DNA of 64,000 bases from Gordonia hirsuta DSM 44140 = NBRC 16056 (GCF_000333015.1 NZ_BANT01000004.1:181188-245187); one strand, 5' to 3'. Positions 25,998 to 35,434 are shown, numbered from the stretch's first letter. Numbers and translations: made by a program. The notes: generated by a model from the sequence alone, not told the origin.

Positions 25998-26819
25998 CTA
26001 TTCGCGCACGTACACCCGCAGCGTAGCCAAGATGTTCACACCGTAGAGGTCGCCGAGGGCTTTGTCGAAGAAATAGATCCGCGCCAGGAACAGTCCGCCG
26101 ATCGCCAGGACCGCACCGATGATCGCCGCCAGCACCGCCTCGAGCAGGAACGGCAGCTGGGTGTACCAGCGGGTGGCACCGACCAGGCGCATGATCGAGA
26201 CCTCCGTGCGCCGGGTGTAGGCGGCGATCTGCACGGTGTTGACGATCAGCAGGATCGCGGCCACCCCGAGGACCGCGGCGATCACGAAGGCCGCATCGCG
26301 GGCGCCGTCGAGCACGGCGAAGATGCGTTTGACCATGTCCCGTTGATCGAGCACCCCGTCGATGCCCGGCGCCCGGGCGAACTTGTCCAGGACCGGGCCG
26401 AACCGGTTCTGGTCGGACACCCGCACCCGCAGCGCCGCCTGGTACGGGTCGGGCCGGATGAACTCGGCGACCTCCGGTGAGCTCTCCTCCCACGCGGCCT
26501 TACCGGCCTCGTAGGCCTGCTGTTTGGTGATGTAGGTGACCGAGGCGACGCCGTCCTCGTTTTCCAGGTCGCGCTTGACCTGCGCACACGGGTCCTTGGT
26601 GCAGTTGGGGTCGGCGTCGGTCACCGCGTCGGTGATGAAGAACTGCATCTCGACGCGGTCGAGGAAGATCTTCTGGCTCTTATCGGCCATCTGGATCACC
26701 AGCAGCCCGCCGCCGAGCATGCCCAGGGTCACCGCGGTGGTCAGGATCATGGCCAGAGTCATGGTGAGGTTGCGGCGGAAGCCCGTCCAGACCTCGGAAA
26801 GAATGAAGTTCAGTCGCAC
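25998..26819 (-). CDS. ftsX: Cell-division ABC transporter permease FtsX
   Basis: 273 residues with one membrane helix near residues 20-43, an extracellular domain of about 120 residues and three helices at the C terminus, the FtsX layout. The extracellular domain has a cysteine pair (NCTKDPC), likely a disulfide. With FtsE it relays division signals to peptidoglycan hydrolases such as RipC in mycobacteria. It starts nine bases after the ftsE stop. Confidence 0.96.
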   Translation of the reverse strand: MRLNFILSEVWTGFRRNLTMTLAMILTTAVTLGMLGGGLLVIQMADKSQKIFLDRVEMQFFITDAVTDADPNCTKDPCAQVKRDLENEDGVASVTYITKQQAYEAGKAAWEESSPEVAEFIRPDPYQAALRVRVSDQNRFGPVLDKFARAPGIDGVLDQRDMVKRIFAVLDGARDAAFVIAAVLGVAAILLIVNTVQIAAYTRRTEVSIMRLVGATRWYTQLPFLLEAVLAAIIGAVLAIGGLFLARIYFFDKALGDLYGVNILATLRVYVRE

Positions 26820-26828
26820 GTGAGGTCC

Positions 26829-27515
26829 CTATCCGATTCCGTAGACGCCGGTCTCGTCGTTGCGCACCAGCTTGCCGCCGTCGAATTCGAGCACTCGCCG
26901 CCGCATGGCGTCGACGATGTGCCGGTCGTGGGTGGCCATCACGACGGTGGTTCCGCGCCGGTTGACCCGATCGATCACCTCGACGATCTCCTCGGAGGTC
27001 TCCGGATCGAGGTTGCCCGTCGGCTCGTCGGCCAGCAGAACCGCCGGCCGGTTGACGATGGCCCGGGCGATCGCCACCCGCTGCATCTCGCCACCGGACA
27101 ACTCGTGCGGCATGCGGTCGGCCTTACCCGACAGGCCCACGTAGTCGAGCACCTCGGGGACGGCTTCACGGATCACCCCGGCGGGTTTCCCGATCACCTC
27201 CAGCGCGAAGGCGACGTTGTCGGCGACGTTCTTCTTCTGCAGCAACCGGAAATCCTGGAACACCGCGCCGATCGACTGCCGCAGCTTCGGCACCTGCCGG
27301 CCCCGCAGCTTGTTGACGTGGTAATCGCCCACCCAGACGTCACCGGAGGTCGGGGTGTCCTCTTTCAGCAGGAGCCGGAAGAAGGTGGACTTACCCGAGC
27401 CGGACGGCCCGATGAGGAACGCGAATTCGCCGCGCTCGATCTCCAGGGTGAGATCGGCAAGGGCAGGCCGCGTCGACTTCGGGTACTGCATCGTCACATC
27501 GGACAGCTTGATCAC
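26829..27515 (-). CDS. ftsE: Cell-division ATP-binding protein FtsE
   Basis: 228 residues: a single ABC ATPase with Walker A GPSGSGKS at 36-43, signature LSGGEMQR, Walker [13 protein letters not shown] and the switch histidine in VMATHDR. The cytoplasmic partner of FtsX at the septum. Upstream genes on the same strand are the Pro/Glu-rich membrane protein, the MscS channel and prfB. Confidence 0.97.
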   Translation of the reverse strand: MIKLSDVTMQYPKSTRPALADLTLEIERGEFAFLIGPSGSGKSTFFRLLLKEDTPTSGDVWVGDYHVNKLRGRQVPKLRQSIGAVFQDFRLLQKKNVADNVAFALEVIGKPAGVIREAVPEVLDYVGLSGKADRMPHELSGGEMQRVAIARAIVNRPAVLLADEPTGNLDPETSEEIVEVIDRVNRRGTTVVMATHDRHIVDAMRRRVLEFDGGKLVRNDETGVYGIG

Positions 27516-27562
27516 AGGAGAAAGTCTAACGACGCCGCCTGAGAGGCAGGCTCAGGAGGCGC

Positions 27563-28072
27563 TCAGCGTGCCGGGACCGGATCGTTGGATTGCGGCGCCT
27601 GCCCCAGGTCGCCGGTGGCCGGCGGTGAGGTCGGCGCCTCGGTCCTGCCACGACCCGGCCACAGCGGCTGGGTGGACTCCTCCGACGGCGAGGTCTCCTC
27701 TTCCTCCGACGGTGTCCCCTCCGGCGAGGAGCCGGACGGTTCGGTGCTGGGCACCGACGTCTCGGGTTCGGGTTCGGGCTGGTATTCGCTGGTCTGCACC
27801 GGCACCTGCCGGTTCTGCGGCGGCGCCGGGATGGTGCCGTAGTGATTGGCGGTGAACAGGTACAGGATCATCCCGCCGATGAAAGCGATCACCAGCAGCA
27901 CCGTGGTGGTCCGCACTCGCGTGCGGTAGACGTGGCTGATCCGGCCCCACTGCCGCCTGAAACGACCCGGCACCGCGTCCTCGGACGCGGGCGCGTCGGG
28001 GGTCGGCTGCTCGTCAGGAGTCGGCTGCTCAGCGGGGGTCGGCTGCTCAGCGGGGGTCGACTCTTCGGTCAC
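27563..28072 (-). CDS. Pro/Glu-rich single-pass membrane protein, unknown function
   Basis: 169 residues from a GTG that overlaps the MscS stop (GTGA). The N-terminal 30 residues are hexapeptide repeats (TPAEQP, TPDEQP). A basic stretch and one helix (TTTVLLVIAFIGGMILYLF, about 56-74) follow, then a long Pro/Ser/Thr/Glu-rich, probably disordered and extracellular, tail. It holds the position of the Rv3103c gene of Mycobacterium tuberculosis, between the MscS-like gene and ftsE. The low-complexity composition prevents a functional guess, but the position suggests an envelope or division role. Confidence 0.75.
   Translation of the reverse strand: MTEESTPAEQPTPAEQPTPDEQPTPDAPASEDAVPGRFRRQWGRISHVYRTRVRTTTVLLVIAFIGGMILYLFTANHYGTIPAPPQNRQVPVQTSEYQPEPEPETSVPSTEPSGSSPEGTPSEEEETSPSEESTQPLWPGRGRTEAPTSPPATGDLGQAPQSNDPVPAR
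28002..28055. repeat. Three tandem 18-bp units
   Basis: Units starting GTCGGCTGCTC at 28002, 28020 and 28038; the last two are identical and the first differs in its final seven bases. They encode the hexapeptide repeats at the N terminus of the Pro/Glu-rich protein and could vary in number between strains. Confidence 0.8.
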
Positions 28073-28992
28073 GCCGAACCACTCCCCTCGCCGACATGGG
28101 TCGCTGCGGCCTTCATCAGGATCCCGTTGCGGGCCAGCGCCTGCAGGATCTGTACCCGCAGCGCGCGGCTGACCTCGAACTGCTTACCGGGCAGGGTGCG
28201 CGCAACCATGCGTACGGTCACCGAATCGAGTTCCAGGCCCGTGACACCCTGCGGTTCGGGCGCGTCCAGCAGCAGCTTGTGCCAGGCGGCCTCTTCGAAG
28301 AAGTCCTGGCCCACCTGGCGCAGCACATCGGTGACCTTCACGATGTCGGCATCGGCGGACACCGGCACGTCCACCACCGCACGGGCCCACTCCCGCGACA
28401 GGTTGTTCACCTTGATCACCTGCCCGTTGGGCACCGTGATCATCTCGCCGTCGCTGGTGCGCAGTTTGGTCACCCGCAGCGTCACATCCTCCACGGTCCC
28501 CTCGGCGATGGCCGACGAGCCGACGGTCAGCACCACCAGGTCGCCGTAACCGTACTGCCGTTCGGCCACGACGAAGAAGCCCGCGAGCACGTCCTGCACG
28601 ATGCGCTGGGCACCGAAGCCCAAGGCGGCGCCCAGCACCGCGGTGGGCCCCACCAGGCTGGAGGTGGTGATGTTCATCAGCGACATCACCTGTAGAAAGA
28701 CGATCACCGCGACGATCGCGACCAGGGTCCAGGCCACGACGTCGACCAGGGCCCGGCGGTGTTTGGCGTCCTCGGTGCGCACCAGCGCATCGGAGTGGAC
28801 GAACTTGCGGTCCACATGGCGCTCGTACCGCGCCGCGATCCAGCGGATGAACCGGGAGGCCAGGATGCCGCCGATGATCCACAGCATGATCGCCAGCCCC
28901 TTGGTGGCCAGGACCTGCTCGAGGTAGGCCATCCACTCCGGTAGGCCAAGAGCGGTGCTCACATGGGTGGCGGCGGGATTAGGCGTCGCCAT
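28069..28992 (-). CDS. MscS-type mechanosensitive channel
   Basis: About 307 residues from the ATG reading [11 protein letters not shown]; this start overlaps the end of prfB by 14 bases, and a GTG at 28962 is an alternative. Three hydrophobic segments lie in the first 140 residues. The third carries [28 protein letters not shown], the Gly/Ala-rich pore helix of MscS. The soluble beta domain follows ([16 protein letters not shown]). It releases solutes on osmotic downshock. It is the counterpart in position of Rv3104c. Confidence 0.85.
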   Translation of the reverse strand: MATPNPAATHVSTALGLPEWMAYLEQVLATKGLAIMLWIIGGILASRFIRWIAARYERHVDRKFVHSDALVRTEDAKHRRALVDVVAWTLVAIVAVIVFLQVMSLMNITTSSLVGPTAVLGAALGFGAQRIVQDVLAGFFVVAERQYGYGDLVVLTVGSSAIAEGTVEDVTLRVTKLRTSDGEMITVPNGQVIKVNNLSREWARAVVDVPVSADADIVKVTDVLRQVGQDFFEEAAWHKLLLDAPEPQGVTGLELDSVTVRMVARTLPGKQFEVSRALRVQILQALARNGILMKAAATHVGEGSGSA

Positions 28993-30097
28993 CGTCGTCC
29001 ATACGCCAGCGGATGCCGGCCTCGATGAACTCGTCCAGGTCACCGTCGAGGACCTGTGTCGGGTTGTTGCCCTCCACGCCGGTCCGCAGGTCCTTCACCA
29101 TCTGATACGGGTGCAGAACGTAGGAGCGCATCTGGTTGCCCCAGCTGCTGCCCGAGTCGGACTTGAGCGCATCGAGCTGGGCGCGCTCCTCCTGACGCTT
29201 GCGTTCGAGCAGCTTGGCCGCCAGCACGCGCATCGCCGAGACCTTGTTCTGCAGCTGACTCTTCTCGTTCTGGCACGTGACGACGATGCCGGTGGGGATG
29301 TGGGTCAGCCGGACCGCCGAGTCGGTGGTGTTCACCGACTGGCCGCCGGGCCCGGAACTGCGGTAGACGTCGACCTTGACCTCGTTCTCGTCGATGTCGA
29401 TGCGGTCGGTGGTCTCGACCACGGGCAGCACCTCGACCTCGGCGAACGAGGTCTGCCGCCGGCCCTGGTTGTCGAACGGACTGATGCGCACCAGCCGGTG
29501 CGTACCCTGCTCCACTGACAACGTTCCATACATGTACGGCGCCTTGACCACGAAGGTCGCCGATTTGATGCCAGCCTCTTCGGCGTAGCTGGTGTCGTAG
29601 ACCTCGACCGGATAGCCGTGCTGTTCGGCCCAGCGGATGTACATGCGCATCAGCATCTGCGCCCAGTCGGCCGCATCGATGCCGCCGGCGCCCGAGCGGA
29701 TGTTGACCACGGCCTCGCGCGCGTCGTACTCACCGGCCAGCATCGTCTTGACTTCCATGGCCTCGACGTCGGCGCGCAGCCCGGCACGTTCGGCGTCGGC
29801 GTCGGCCTGGGCCTGCACCTGGGCCTCGCCCTCCTCCATCTCGACCAGCTCGTACAGGACCGGCAGATCGTCGAGGCGCTCACGCAGTTCGGTGACCCGG
29901 CGCATCTCCGACTGGGCGTGAGACAGGCGGCTGGTGACCTGCTGAGCGTGGTCCTGGTCGTTCCACAGTTCCGGATCGGAGGCTTGCATCTCCAGCTCCG
30001 CGATGCGGCTGGCGAGCTCGTCGAGATCCATCACCTTCTCGACGGTGGTGAGGGTGGCGTTCAGGGCTTCCAGGTCAGCGGAGACATCGGGGTGCAC
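28979..30097 (-). CDS. prfB: Peptide chain release factor 2
   Basis: 372 residues. SPF in [13 protein letters not shown] is the stop-codon-reading tripeptide of RF2 (UGA/UAA), and GGQ in [15 protein letters not shown] is the peptidyl-hydrolysis loop. The frame is open from the start, so the programmed +1 frameshift known from many bacteria is absent here. It is the first gene of the prfB-mscS-x-ftsE-ftsX-smpB-ssrA cluster. Confidence 0.97.
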   Translation of the reverse strand: MHPDVSADLEALNATLTTVEKVMDLDELASRIAELEMQASDPELWNDQDHAQQVTSRLSHAQSEMRRVTELRERLDDLPVLYELVEMEEGEAQVQAQADADAERAGLRADVEAMEVKTMLAGEYDAREAVVNIRSGAGGIDAADWAQMLMRMYIRWAEQHGYPVEVYDTSYAEEAGIKSATFVVKAPYMYGTLSVEQGTHRLVRISPFDNQGRRQTSFAEVEVLPVVETTDRIDIDENEVKVDVYRSSGPGGQSVNTTDSAVRLTHIPTGIVVTCQNEKSQLQNKVSAMRVLAAKLLERKRQEERAQLDALKSDSGSSWGNQMRSYVLHPYQMVKDLRTGVEGNNPTQVLDGDLDEFIEAGIRWRMDDDGDA

Positions 30098-30128
30098 AAC
30101 GACCCAGCGTACCGACCCGGCCGCGGAT

Positions 30129-30485
30129 TCACACGCTCAAGGTGCCGAATCGCCAGGTGGTCGCGGCCTTACCTGGCTTGTAGATCACCGGGACCTCTTG
30201 TCCGACGTACGGATCGGCATCCCCGGTGTCCAGGGTCAAAGTGCCGTAGACCTCCGTCGGCGACGTCGACGGTCCGATGATGGTGCCCGACACGGTGAAA
30301 TAGGCGACACCGTTCTTATCGGCGGCCCCGCGTCCACTGACTCCGGTCACCGTCAGTGTTCCGCTCTCGTAGCCCGAAGCCGCGGTGGTTCCCGGTCCGG
30401 CCGACATCCGGCCGCGCCCGAAGAAGAACGACGCCAGCACCGCCGCGATCAGCACGATGAACACGATCGTGACCCAGTTCGACAT
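30129..30485 (-). CDS. Small membrane-anchored protein, unknown function
   Basis: 118 residues: an N-terminal membrane helix ([19 protein letters not shown], about 5-23) and an exposed beta-rich domain rich in Gly and Thr, ending in a Trp-Arg-Phe-Gly strand. No family recognised. It is divergent from hisN, and the two start codons are only 19 bases apart, which implies a very short or absent leader. It ends 31 bases before the prfB start and may be cotranscribed with it. Confidence 0.65.
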   Translation of the reverse strand: MSNWVTIVFIVLIAAVLASFFFGRGRMSAGPGTTAASGYESGTLTVTGVSGRGAADKNGVAYFTVSGTIIGPSTSPTEVYGTLTLDTGDADPYVGQEVPVIYKPGKAATTWRFGTLSV

Positions 30486-30490
30486 ACGAC

Positions 30491-30497
30491 TACTCTA
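30491..30497. promoter_or_regulatory. Overlapping -10-like elements between divergent starts
   Basis: On the minus strand TAGAGT (30497 to 30492) ends six bases before the ATG at 30485, the spacing of a leaderless transcript. On the plus strand TACTCT (30491-30496) ends eight bases before the hisN ATG. Both match TANNNT. No Shine-Dalgarno sequence fits in the 19-base gap. Confidence 0.45.
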
Positions 30498-30504
30498 AGC
30501 GATC

Positions 30505-31332
30505 ATGGAGCAGACCCACGGAGGCGACCATCGGGCCGGTCCCGGTCCCAGCACCGGTTTCGCGGCGGATCTGGCGCTGGCGCAACAACTGGCAGACGCG
30601 GCCGACGAGCTGACCTCGGCACGGTTCGGTGCCCTGGATCTGCAGGTCGACGACAAACCCGATCTGACGCCGGTCACCGATGCCGATCTGGCCTGCGAGC
30701 GACTGCTGCGCGAGCACCTGGCCCGCCAGCGTCCCGCCGATGCGGTGCTCGGCGAGGAGTTCGGCGGCGATGCCGCACTGAGCGGACGTCAGTGGGTCAT
30801 CGATCCGATCGACGGCACCAAGAACTTCGTGCGGGGAGTGCCGGTTTGGGCCACCCTGATCGCCCTGCTGGACGACGGCGTCCCGGTGGTCGGAGTCATC
30901 AGTGCCCCGGCGCTGGGCCGGCGCTGGTGGGCGGCTGCAGGCGGCGGCGCCTTCACCCGCGCCCCCGGCCGGGAGCCGCAGCCGATCACCGTCTCCGGTG
31001 TCGGCGAGTTGAGCTCGTCGTCGCTGGCCTTCTCCAGTCTGTCCGGATGGGCCGATCGCGGGATCCGCGATCGCTTCGTCGACCTGACCGACGCGGTGTG
31101 GCGGGTGCGCGGCTACGGCGACTTCTGGAATTACTGCCTGGTGGCCGAGGGCGCGGTCGACGTCGCGGCCGAACCGGAGGTCTCGCTGTGGGATCTGGCT
31201 CCGCTGGATGTGCTGGTGCGTGAGGCCGGCGGGCGGTTCACCGCCCTGGACGGCACCCCCGGTCCGGCCGGCGGCAGCGCGGTGGCGACCAATGCACTGC
31301 TGCACGACGATGTGCTGGCCGCCCTGCAGTGA
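30505..31332 (+). CDS. hisN: Histidinol-phosphatase of the inositol-monophosphatase family
   Basis: 275 residues. [32 protein letters not shown] and the C-terminal [17 protein letters not shown] are the three metal and phosphate motifs of the IMPase superfamily. The first is close to actinobacterial HisN, which removes phosphate from L-histidinol phosphate. General inositol-1-phosphatase activity is the alternative. The protein has about 20 extra N-terminal residues ([14 protein letters not shown]), so an internal start remains possible. Confidence 0.85.
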   Translation: MEQTHGGDHRAGPGPSTGFAADLALAQQLADAADELTSARFGALDLQVDDKPDLTPVTDADLACERLLREHLARQRPADAVLGEEFGGDAALSGRQWVIDPIDGTKNFVRGVPVWATLIALLDDGVPVVGVISAPALGRRWWAAAGGGAFTRAPGREPQPITVSGVGELSSSSLAFSSLSGWADRGIRDRFVDLTDAVWRVRGYGDFWNYCLVAEGAVDVAAEPEVSLWDLAPLDVLVREAGGRFTALDGTPGPAGGSAVATNALLHDDVLAALQ

Positions 31333-31442
31333 CCTCATCGCTGGGCGACTACCTGGTCGTGGCGGCACTCTTCCTGCTCGTCTTCGCACTGATCCTCGCA
31401 GTCGTGCACCTGATGAACCGGCTGATCCGAGCGGATCTGTAG
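31329..31442 (+). CDS. Possible 37-residue membrane peptide
   Basis: A GTG at 31329 overlaps the hisN stop (GTGA). The frame reads [20 protein letters not shown]..., one clear membrane helix ([20 protein letters not shown]), and ends in MNRLIRADL. The overlap gives it a ready means of translation through coupling to hisN. No family is recognised; small one-helix proteins of this type are easily missed. Confidence 0.5.
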   Translation: MTSSLGDYLVVAALFLLVFALILAVVHLMNRLIRADL

Positions 31443-31849
31443 TCCGGCGAGCAGGTTCTGCGCGCCGGACCGGCGAACTCGATGCGCGGTGTGGAGGGCG
31501 TCGGCGGACGCCTCTTCCGCACCGATCGATAATCTTCGTTTCCACGCACACGCCGTCAACGTGCAGCGGCGGCCCTTCCTGCTGCCTCTTGCCGAATTGC
31601 GCCACGTCGATACGTGCTGGACACGGATATTCAGTGCCATCCCGGTGATTCCGAACGGCCTGGCGGTTTTCGGCACTGGGGCAACGAATACCGATTCGCG
31701 GGCTACGGCCGGGGCGCCTGGGTGCGCGCAATCAATCACGCACTGCGCTGAGCCACGATTTCGGCCGAACAGCCGGTGGGGTCCCGCCGCACGCCGCCGC
31801 GGACTACGGTCGAAGTCGGTAACCGTCACCACTGCGAAGGGAACCCGCC
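31443..31849. other. 407-base stretch without a supported gene
   Basis: The longest frames here lack ribosome binding sites or are antisense to each other. A frame ending at the TGA at 31749-31751 has some protein-like character (RHWGNEYRFAGYGRGAWVRA) but no start codon with a ribosome site. It could be a decayed gene end. A GAAGGGAA ribosome site for the next gene lies just before 31850. Confidence 0.5.
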
Positions 31850-32203
31850 ATGGCTGAGAACGACGTGAAGATGATCATGCTGTCCACCGACGACCTGGAC
31901 GCCTCGATCGACTTCTACACCCAGGCCCTCGGCTTCACGCTGAAGTTCCGTGACGGCACCCATTTCGCCGCCCTCGACGGCGGTGCGGTGACGCTGGCGC
32001 TGGCCACCGAGGTGGATCATCCGATTCCCGGCAAGGTGGTGGTCGGCGTCAAGACCGACGACGTCGATGCGGCCGCGGCTGCCGCCGTGGAGGCCGGGGG
32101 CGGCATGGTGACCGCGCCGTACGACGATGCCCACGAGCGCCGGGCCGTGGTCTACGACGCCCAGGGCAACGGACTGGTGTTCTACCGGCCGCTGGCCCGC
32201 TGA
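31850..32203 (+). CDS. VOC (glyoxalase-like) family protein
   Basis: 117 residues with the beta-alpha-beta-beta-beta repeats of the vicinal oxygen chelate fold: DLDASIDFYTQALGFTLKF in the first half and DDAHERRAVVYDAQGNGLVFYRP in the second. The first half shows no ligand His near its start, so metal binding is doubtful. Members act as dioxygenases, glyoxalases or antibiotic-binding proteins; the substrate is not predictable. It converges on deoD, 7 bases away. Confidence 0.8.
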   Translation: MAENDVKMIMLSTDDLDASIDFYTQALGFTLKFRDGTHFAALDGGAVTLALATEVDHPIPGKVVVGVKTDDVDAAAAAAVEAGGGMVTAPYDDAHERRAVVYDAQGNGLVFYRPLAR

Positions 32204-32210
32204 CCGTCGA

Positions 32211-32939
32211 TCACTCCAGGTCCAGGGCGATCTCGACCATCTCGGTGAACGCGGTCTGGCGTTCCTGCGGCGTGGTGCGCACACCCCGCAGGATGTTGTC
32301 GCTGACGGTGAAGATGCCCAGCGCCTCGACCGGGTGTCCGAGCTTGCCGGTGGCATAGGCCGCATTGGCGAACAGCGCCGCCGATTCCATCTCGATGGCC
32401 AGGATGCCCATCGACGCCCAGTCGGTGTTGTGCGCGGTGTCGGCGTTGTAGAAGACGTCGGAGGAGAAGACGTTCCCGACGTGGTGGGTGATGCCGCGCT
32501 CGGTCGCCAGCCGCGCCGCCTGGGACAGCAGCCGGAACGACGACAGCGGCGCATAGGTACCGGTCAGGCCGAACTGCTCCATGTAGTTCGAGTCGTGCGA
32601 AGCGCCCTGGGCGATCACCACGTCGTAGGTGTCGATGTAGGGCTGCACGGTGCCGCAGCTGCCCACCCGGATCAGGTTCTTCACGCCGAAGAAGTGGATC
32701 AGTTCGTAGCTGTACAAGCCGATCGACGGCAGTCCCATGCCGGTGCCCATCACCGAGACCTGCCGGCCGCGGTAGGTCCCGGTGTAGCCGAGCATGCCGC
32801 GCACCCGATTGAAGCAGCGCGGATCCTCCAGGTAGGTCTCGGCGATGAACTGTGCGCGCAGCGGATCGCCGGGCAGCAGGATCGTCTCGGCGATCGGGAC
32901 GCCCTGCGGATCGATGTGCGGCGTCGAGGTGAGGGTCAT
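32211..32939 (-). CDS. deoD: Purine-nucleoside phosphorylase, DeoD type
   Basis: 242 residues from the ATG reading MTLTSTPHIDPQGVP. ILLPGDPLRAQFIAE and VMGTGMGLPS (phosphate loop), RVGSCG and AIEMESAAL with SDN fit the E. coli-type hexameric enzyme. It splits purine nucleosides with phosphate to give base and (deoxy)ribose-1-phosphate. The start is preferred over the upstream ATG at 32954 because GGAAA lies at a better distance. It lies 70 bases after pmmB, which can process the sugar phosphate. Confidence 0.92.
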   Translation of the reverse strand: MTLTSTPHIDPQGVPIAETILLPGDPLRAQFIAETYLEDPRCFNRVRGMLGYTGTYRGRQVSVMGTGMGLPSIGLYSYELIHFFGVKNLIRVGSCGTVQPYIDTYDVVIAQGASHDSNYMEQFGLTGTYAPLSSFRLLSQAARLATERGITHHVGNVFSSDVFYNADTAHNTDWASMGILAIEMESAALFANAAYATGKLGHPVEALGIFTVSDNILRGVRTTPQERQTAFTEMVEIALDLE

Positions 32940-33009
32940 CGGGGCGGTTTCCATTCTGTACGTCTGGTCGCGGTACATCTGGTCTCAGTACATCTGAGCA
33001 GGCGGTCGG

Positions 33010-34680
33010 CTACCAGCCGAGGGCGGCGGTGAGCTCGGTCTTGATCATCTCCAGCCGCTCGCCGGCGGCGGCGCGCGGGATCGTCTGCCCGACCGGAAGC
33101 ACACATTCCAGATAGCACTTGAGTTTGGGTTCGGTGCCCGAGGGCCGCACGATCACGCGGTCGTCGGCGGCGGTGCGCACCAGTAGCCCGTCGGTGGGCG
33201 GCAGCCCACGGTAGCCGTCGGCCAGGTCCCGGTACTCCACCACCGGGGAGCCGGCCAACTGCACCGGCAGCGCCCCCCGCAGCCGGGCCATCCCGTCGGA
33301 CAGCGCGGCCGGGTCGGCCACCCGGAAGGACAGCTGGGCGCTCGCGTACAGCCCGTGGCGGCGGGCCAGCTCGTCGAGCTGGTCGAGCAGCGTCTTCCCG
33401 TGGGCAGCCAGCGTCTCGATCAGCGTGATCACCTGTACCGCGGTCCCGATCCCGTCCTTGTCGGCCACCGCCTGCGGGTCGGTGCAGTAGCCGATCGCCT
33501 CTTCGTAACCGAAGCGCAGACCGGGCGTCCGGGCGATCCATTTGAAGCCGGTGAGGGTCTGAACGCCGGTCAACCCGTGGTGCTCGGCGATCGCCATCAG
33601 CAAACGGCTCGACACGATCGAGCAGGCCAGGGTGTCGCCGGGCCGGGTGGGGTCGGCGGCGGCCTGCTCCCCCAGCAGTGCACCGAGCTCATCACCGGTC
33701 AGCTGCTGCCAGCGCCCCCGGGGTCCGGGTACGGCGACCGAGCAGCGGTCGGCATCGGGATCCAGCGCGATGACCACATCGGCCTGGGTGCGCCGGGCCA
33801 GTGCCAGCGCACGATCCAGCGCTCCGGGTTCCTCCGGATTCGGGAAGGCGACGGTGGGAAACCGCGGATCGGGGTCGAACTGTTCGGGCACCGGGTGCAC
33901 CCGGGTGATCCCGGCGGCGGCCAGCACCGCCAGCGCGGTGGCGCCGCCGACGCCGTGCATCGCGGTGAGCACCACCGTGACGGGCGACTCGGCGGCCGAA
34001 TCGCGATGGCCGGCCATGCGGGCGATGTAGCCCGCCGGCAGCCAGGCCGGCGCCGGGGTGATGGTGGCAGTCGAGCGCGGTACCGCATCGGCCGGCGGGC
34101 AGGCGGCGATCCGCGCGGCGATCTCGCTATCGGCCGGTGCCACGATCTGCACACCACGCCCGGCCGGGTCGCTGGCCGCACCGCCCAGGTACACCTTGAA
34201 GCCGTTGTCGGCGGGCGGATTGTGCGAGGCGGTGATCATGATCCCGGCCTCGCAGTCCAGGGCGCGCACCGCATAGGCGGTGACCGGGGTCGGCAAGCGT
34301 TCGGGCAGCGCGACGGCGGTCAGGCCGGCGCCGGAGAGCACCTGCAACGCGGCCGCCATGAACTCGCTCGATCCGCGCCGGCCGTCACAGCCCACCACGA
34401 CGGTGGCCGACGGGCCGACGGTGTCGAGCAGATATCGCGCCAACCCAGCGGTGGCCCGGATCACCACGGCGATGTTCATCCGCGACTCGCCCGCGCCGAC
34501 GGGGCCACGCAGCCCGGCCGTACCGAAGGTCAGCGGTCCGCTGAACCGCGCGGACAACTCAGCGGCCGCCGCGGCGTCACCGGTCTGGGCCGCGTCGATC
34601 ACTGTCGTCAATTCCGCCCGGGTGACCGGGTCCGGATCGTGTTCACGCCACAGGTAGGCGGCGTCGATCAGGGCACGCAT
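33010..34680 (-). CDS. pmmB: Phospho-sugar mutase (PmmB-like)
   Basis: 556 residues of the alpha-D-phosphohexomutase family. FGTAGLRGPVGAG at the N terminus, TASHNPPADNGFK with the phosphoserine, metal loop DPDADRCSV, substrate loop GYEEAIGY and the C-terminal phosphate loop RPSGTEPKLKCYLE. Relatives act on ribose/deoxyribose, glucose or mannose phosphates. Its place directly before deoD, as in mycobacteria, points to pentose-1-phosphate isomerisation in nucleoside salvage. It follows the metallo-hydrolase gene by 23 bases. Confidence 0.9.
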   Translation of the reverse strand: MRALIDAAYLWREHDPDPVTRAELTTVIDAAQTGDAAAAAELSARFSGPLTFGTAGLRGPVGAGESRMNIAVVIRATAGLARYLLDTVGPSATVVVGCDGRRGSSEFMAAALQVLSGAGLTAVALPERLPTPVTAYAVRALDCEAGIMITASHNPPADNGFKVYLGGAASDPAGRGVQIVAPADSEIAARIAACPPADAVPRSTATITPAPAWLPAGYIARMAGHRDSAAESPVTVVLTAMHGVGGATALAVLAAAGITRVHPVPEQFDPDPRFPTVAFPNPEEPGALDRALALARRTQADVVIALDPDADRCSVAVPGPRGRWQQLTGDELGALLGEQAAADPTRPGDTLACSIVSSRLLMAIAEHHGLTGVQTLTGFKWIARTPGLRFGYEEAIGYCTDPQAVADKDGIGTAVQVITLIETLAAHGKTLLDQLDELARRHGLYASAQLSFRVADPAALSDGMARLRGALPVQLAGSPVVEYRDLADGYRGLPPTDGLLVRTAADDRVIVRPSGTEPKLKCYLECVLPVGQTIPRAAAGERLEMIKTELTAALGW

Positions 34681-34703
34681 CCTCGTCCCTCCGCTCCGGC
34701 GAC

Positions 34704-35366
34704 TCAGAACTCCCGCGATTCTCCCGGTTCCAGGACGGTGAACTCGGTGCCGTCCGGGGCCATCTCGGCCAGCCGGGCGTTGTGGATGGTCCGGCCTGCC
34801 GCCGAGAGCACGCCCTGATGGATCGGGACGGCGGTGCGCGGACTCGCTCCGCGCAGATAGTCCACCGCCTCGCTGAGTTTGAGCCACGGGGCGGCCGCAG
34901 GCAGGGCGAGCACATCGATCGGCTCGAACGCGATGTACAGACTGTCGCCGGGATGCATGAAGGCCCCCGGCCGATCCGGCGCGTCCAGAATGTAGACGGT
35001 GTTGTCGACCACCGGCAGCGAAGGGTGGATCACCGCATGCCGGCCACCGGTGCCGCGCACGGTCACCGCGCCGAGGGCGACGGTGCCGCCGGGCGCGAGC
35101 ACCGACCACTGCCCCGGGCCGTCGGGGTCGTCGTTGAACAATTGCGCGGTCTGCGGGTCGGCGTAGCGCACCGCCTCCGGATTGGCGGCGATCAGCCCCG
35201 GCAGCCGGGCCGGATCGGCGTGATCGGCGTGCTGATGGGTGATCAGGATGGCATCCAGCCCGGTCAGGTCTTCGAAGCCGGCCGCCAGAGTTCCCGGGTC
35301 GAAGAGGATCCGCGCGCCGGCCAGTTCGACGAGCAGGCAGGAGTGTCCGAACGAGGTGATCTTCAT
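34704..35366 (-). CDS. MBL-fold metal-dependent hydrolase (UlaG-like)
   Basis: 220 residues from the ATG reading MKITSFGHSCLLVE; an ATG three codons earlier is an alternative. THQHADHAD is the zinc motif, and later ligands fit GGRHAVIH and FMHPGDSLY. It is the single-domain form related to UlaG and RomA. The substrate is unknown. It heads a likely operon with pmmB and deoD, is divergent from the acyl-CoA dehydrogenase pair and shares the region with the two operator palindromes. Confidence 0.85.
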   Translation of the reverse strand: MKITSFGHSCLLVELAGARILFDPGTLAAGFEDLTGLDAILITHQHADHADPARLPGLIAANPEAVRYADPQTAQLFNDDPDGPGQWSVLAPGGTVALGAVTVRGTGGRHAVIHPSLPVVDNTVYILDAPDRPGAFMHPGDSLYIAFEPIDVLALPAAAPWLKLSEAVDYLRGASPRTAVPIHQGVLSAAGRTIHNARLAEMAPDGTEFTVLEPGESREF

Positions 35367-35393
35367 GGATGCCATGCTGCCACGTGACAAGCT

Positions 35394-35434
35394 CCTTACC
35401 GCGAAGTAAGGTACATCCTTACCGCGGAGTAAGA
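35394..35434. promoter_or_regulatory. Two tandem palindromes between divergent genes
   Basis: CCTTAC-N6-GTAAGG at 35394-35411 and CCTTAC-N6-GTAAGA at 35417-35434. Their centres lie 23 bases apart, near two helical turns. This is the pattern of a dimeric regulator bound twice, as for TetR-type repressors of acyl-CoA metabolism. The regulator is not identified. Confidence 0.65.

Noticed and set aside
29900..30097. Programmed frameshift in prfB
   Set aside because: The frame is continuous from the start codon, without an early in-frame TGA.
31530..31751. Gene remnant ending at 31749-31751, or a cysteine-type leader peptide on the minus strand (RRCTLTACAW)
   Set aside because: No start codon with a ribosome site for the first, and no Cys-rich regulatory pattern or sulfur genes next to the second.
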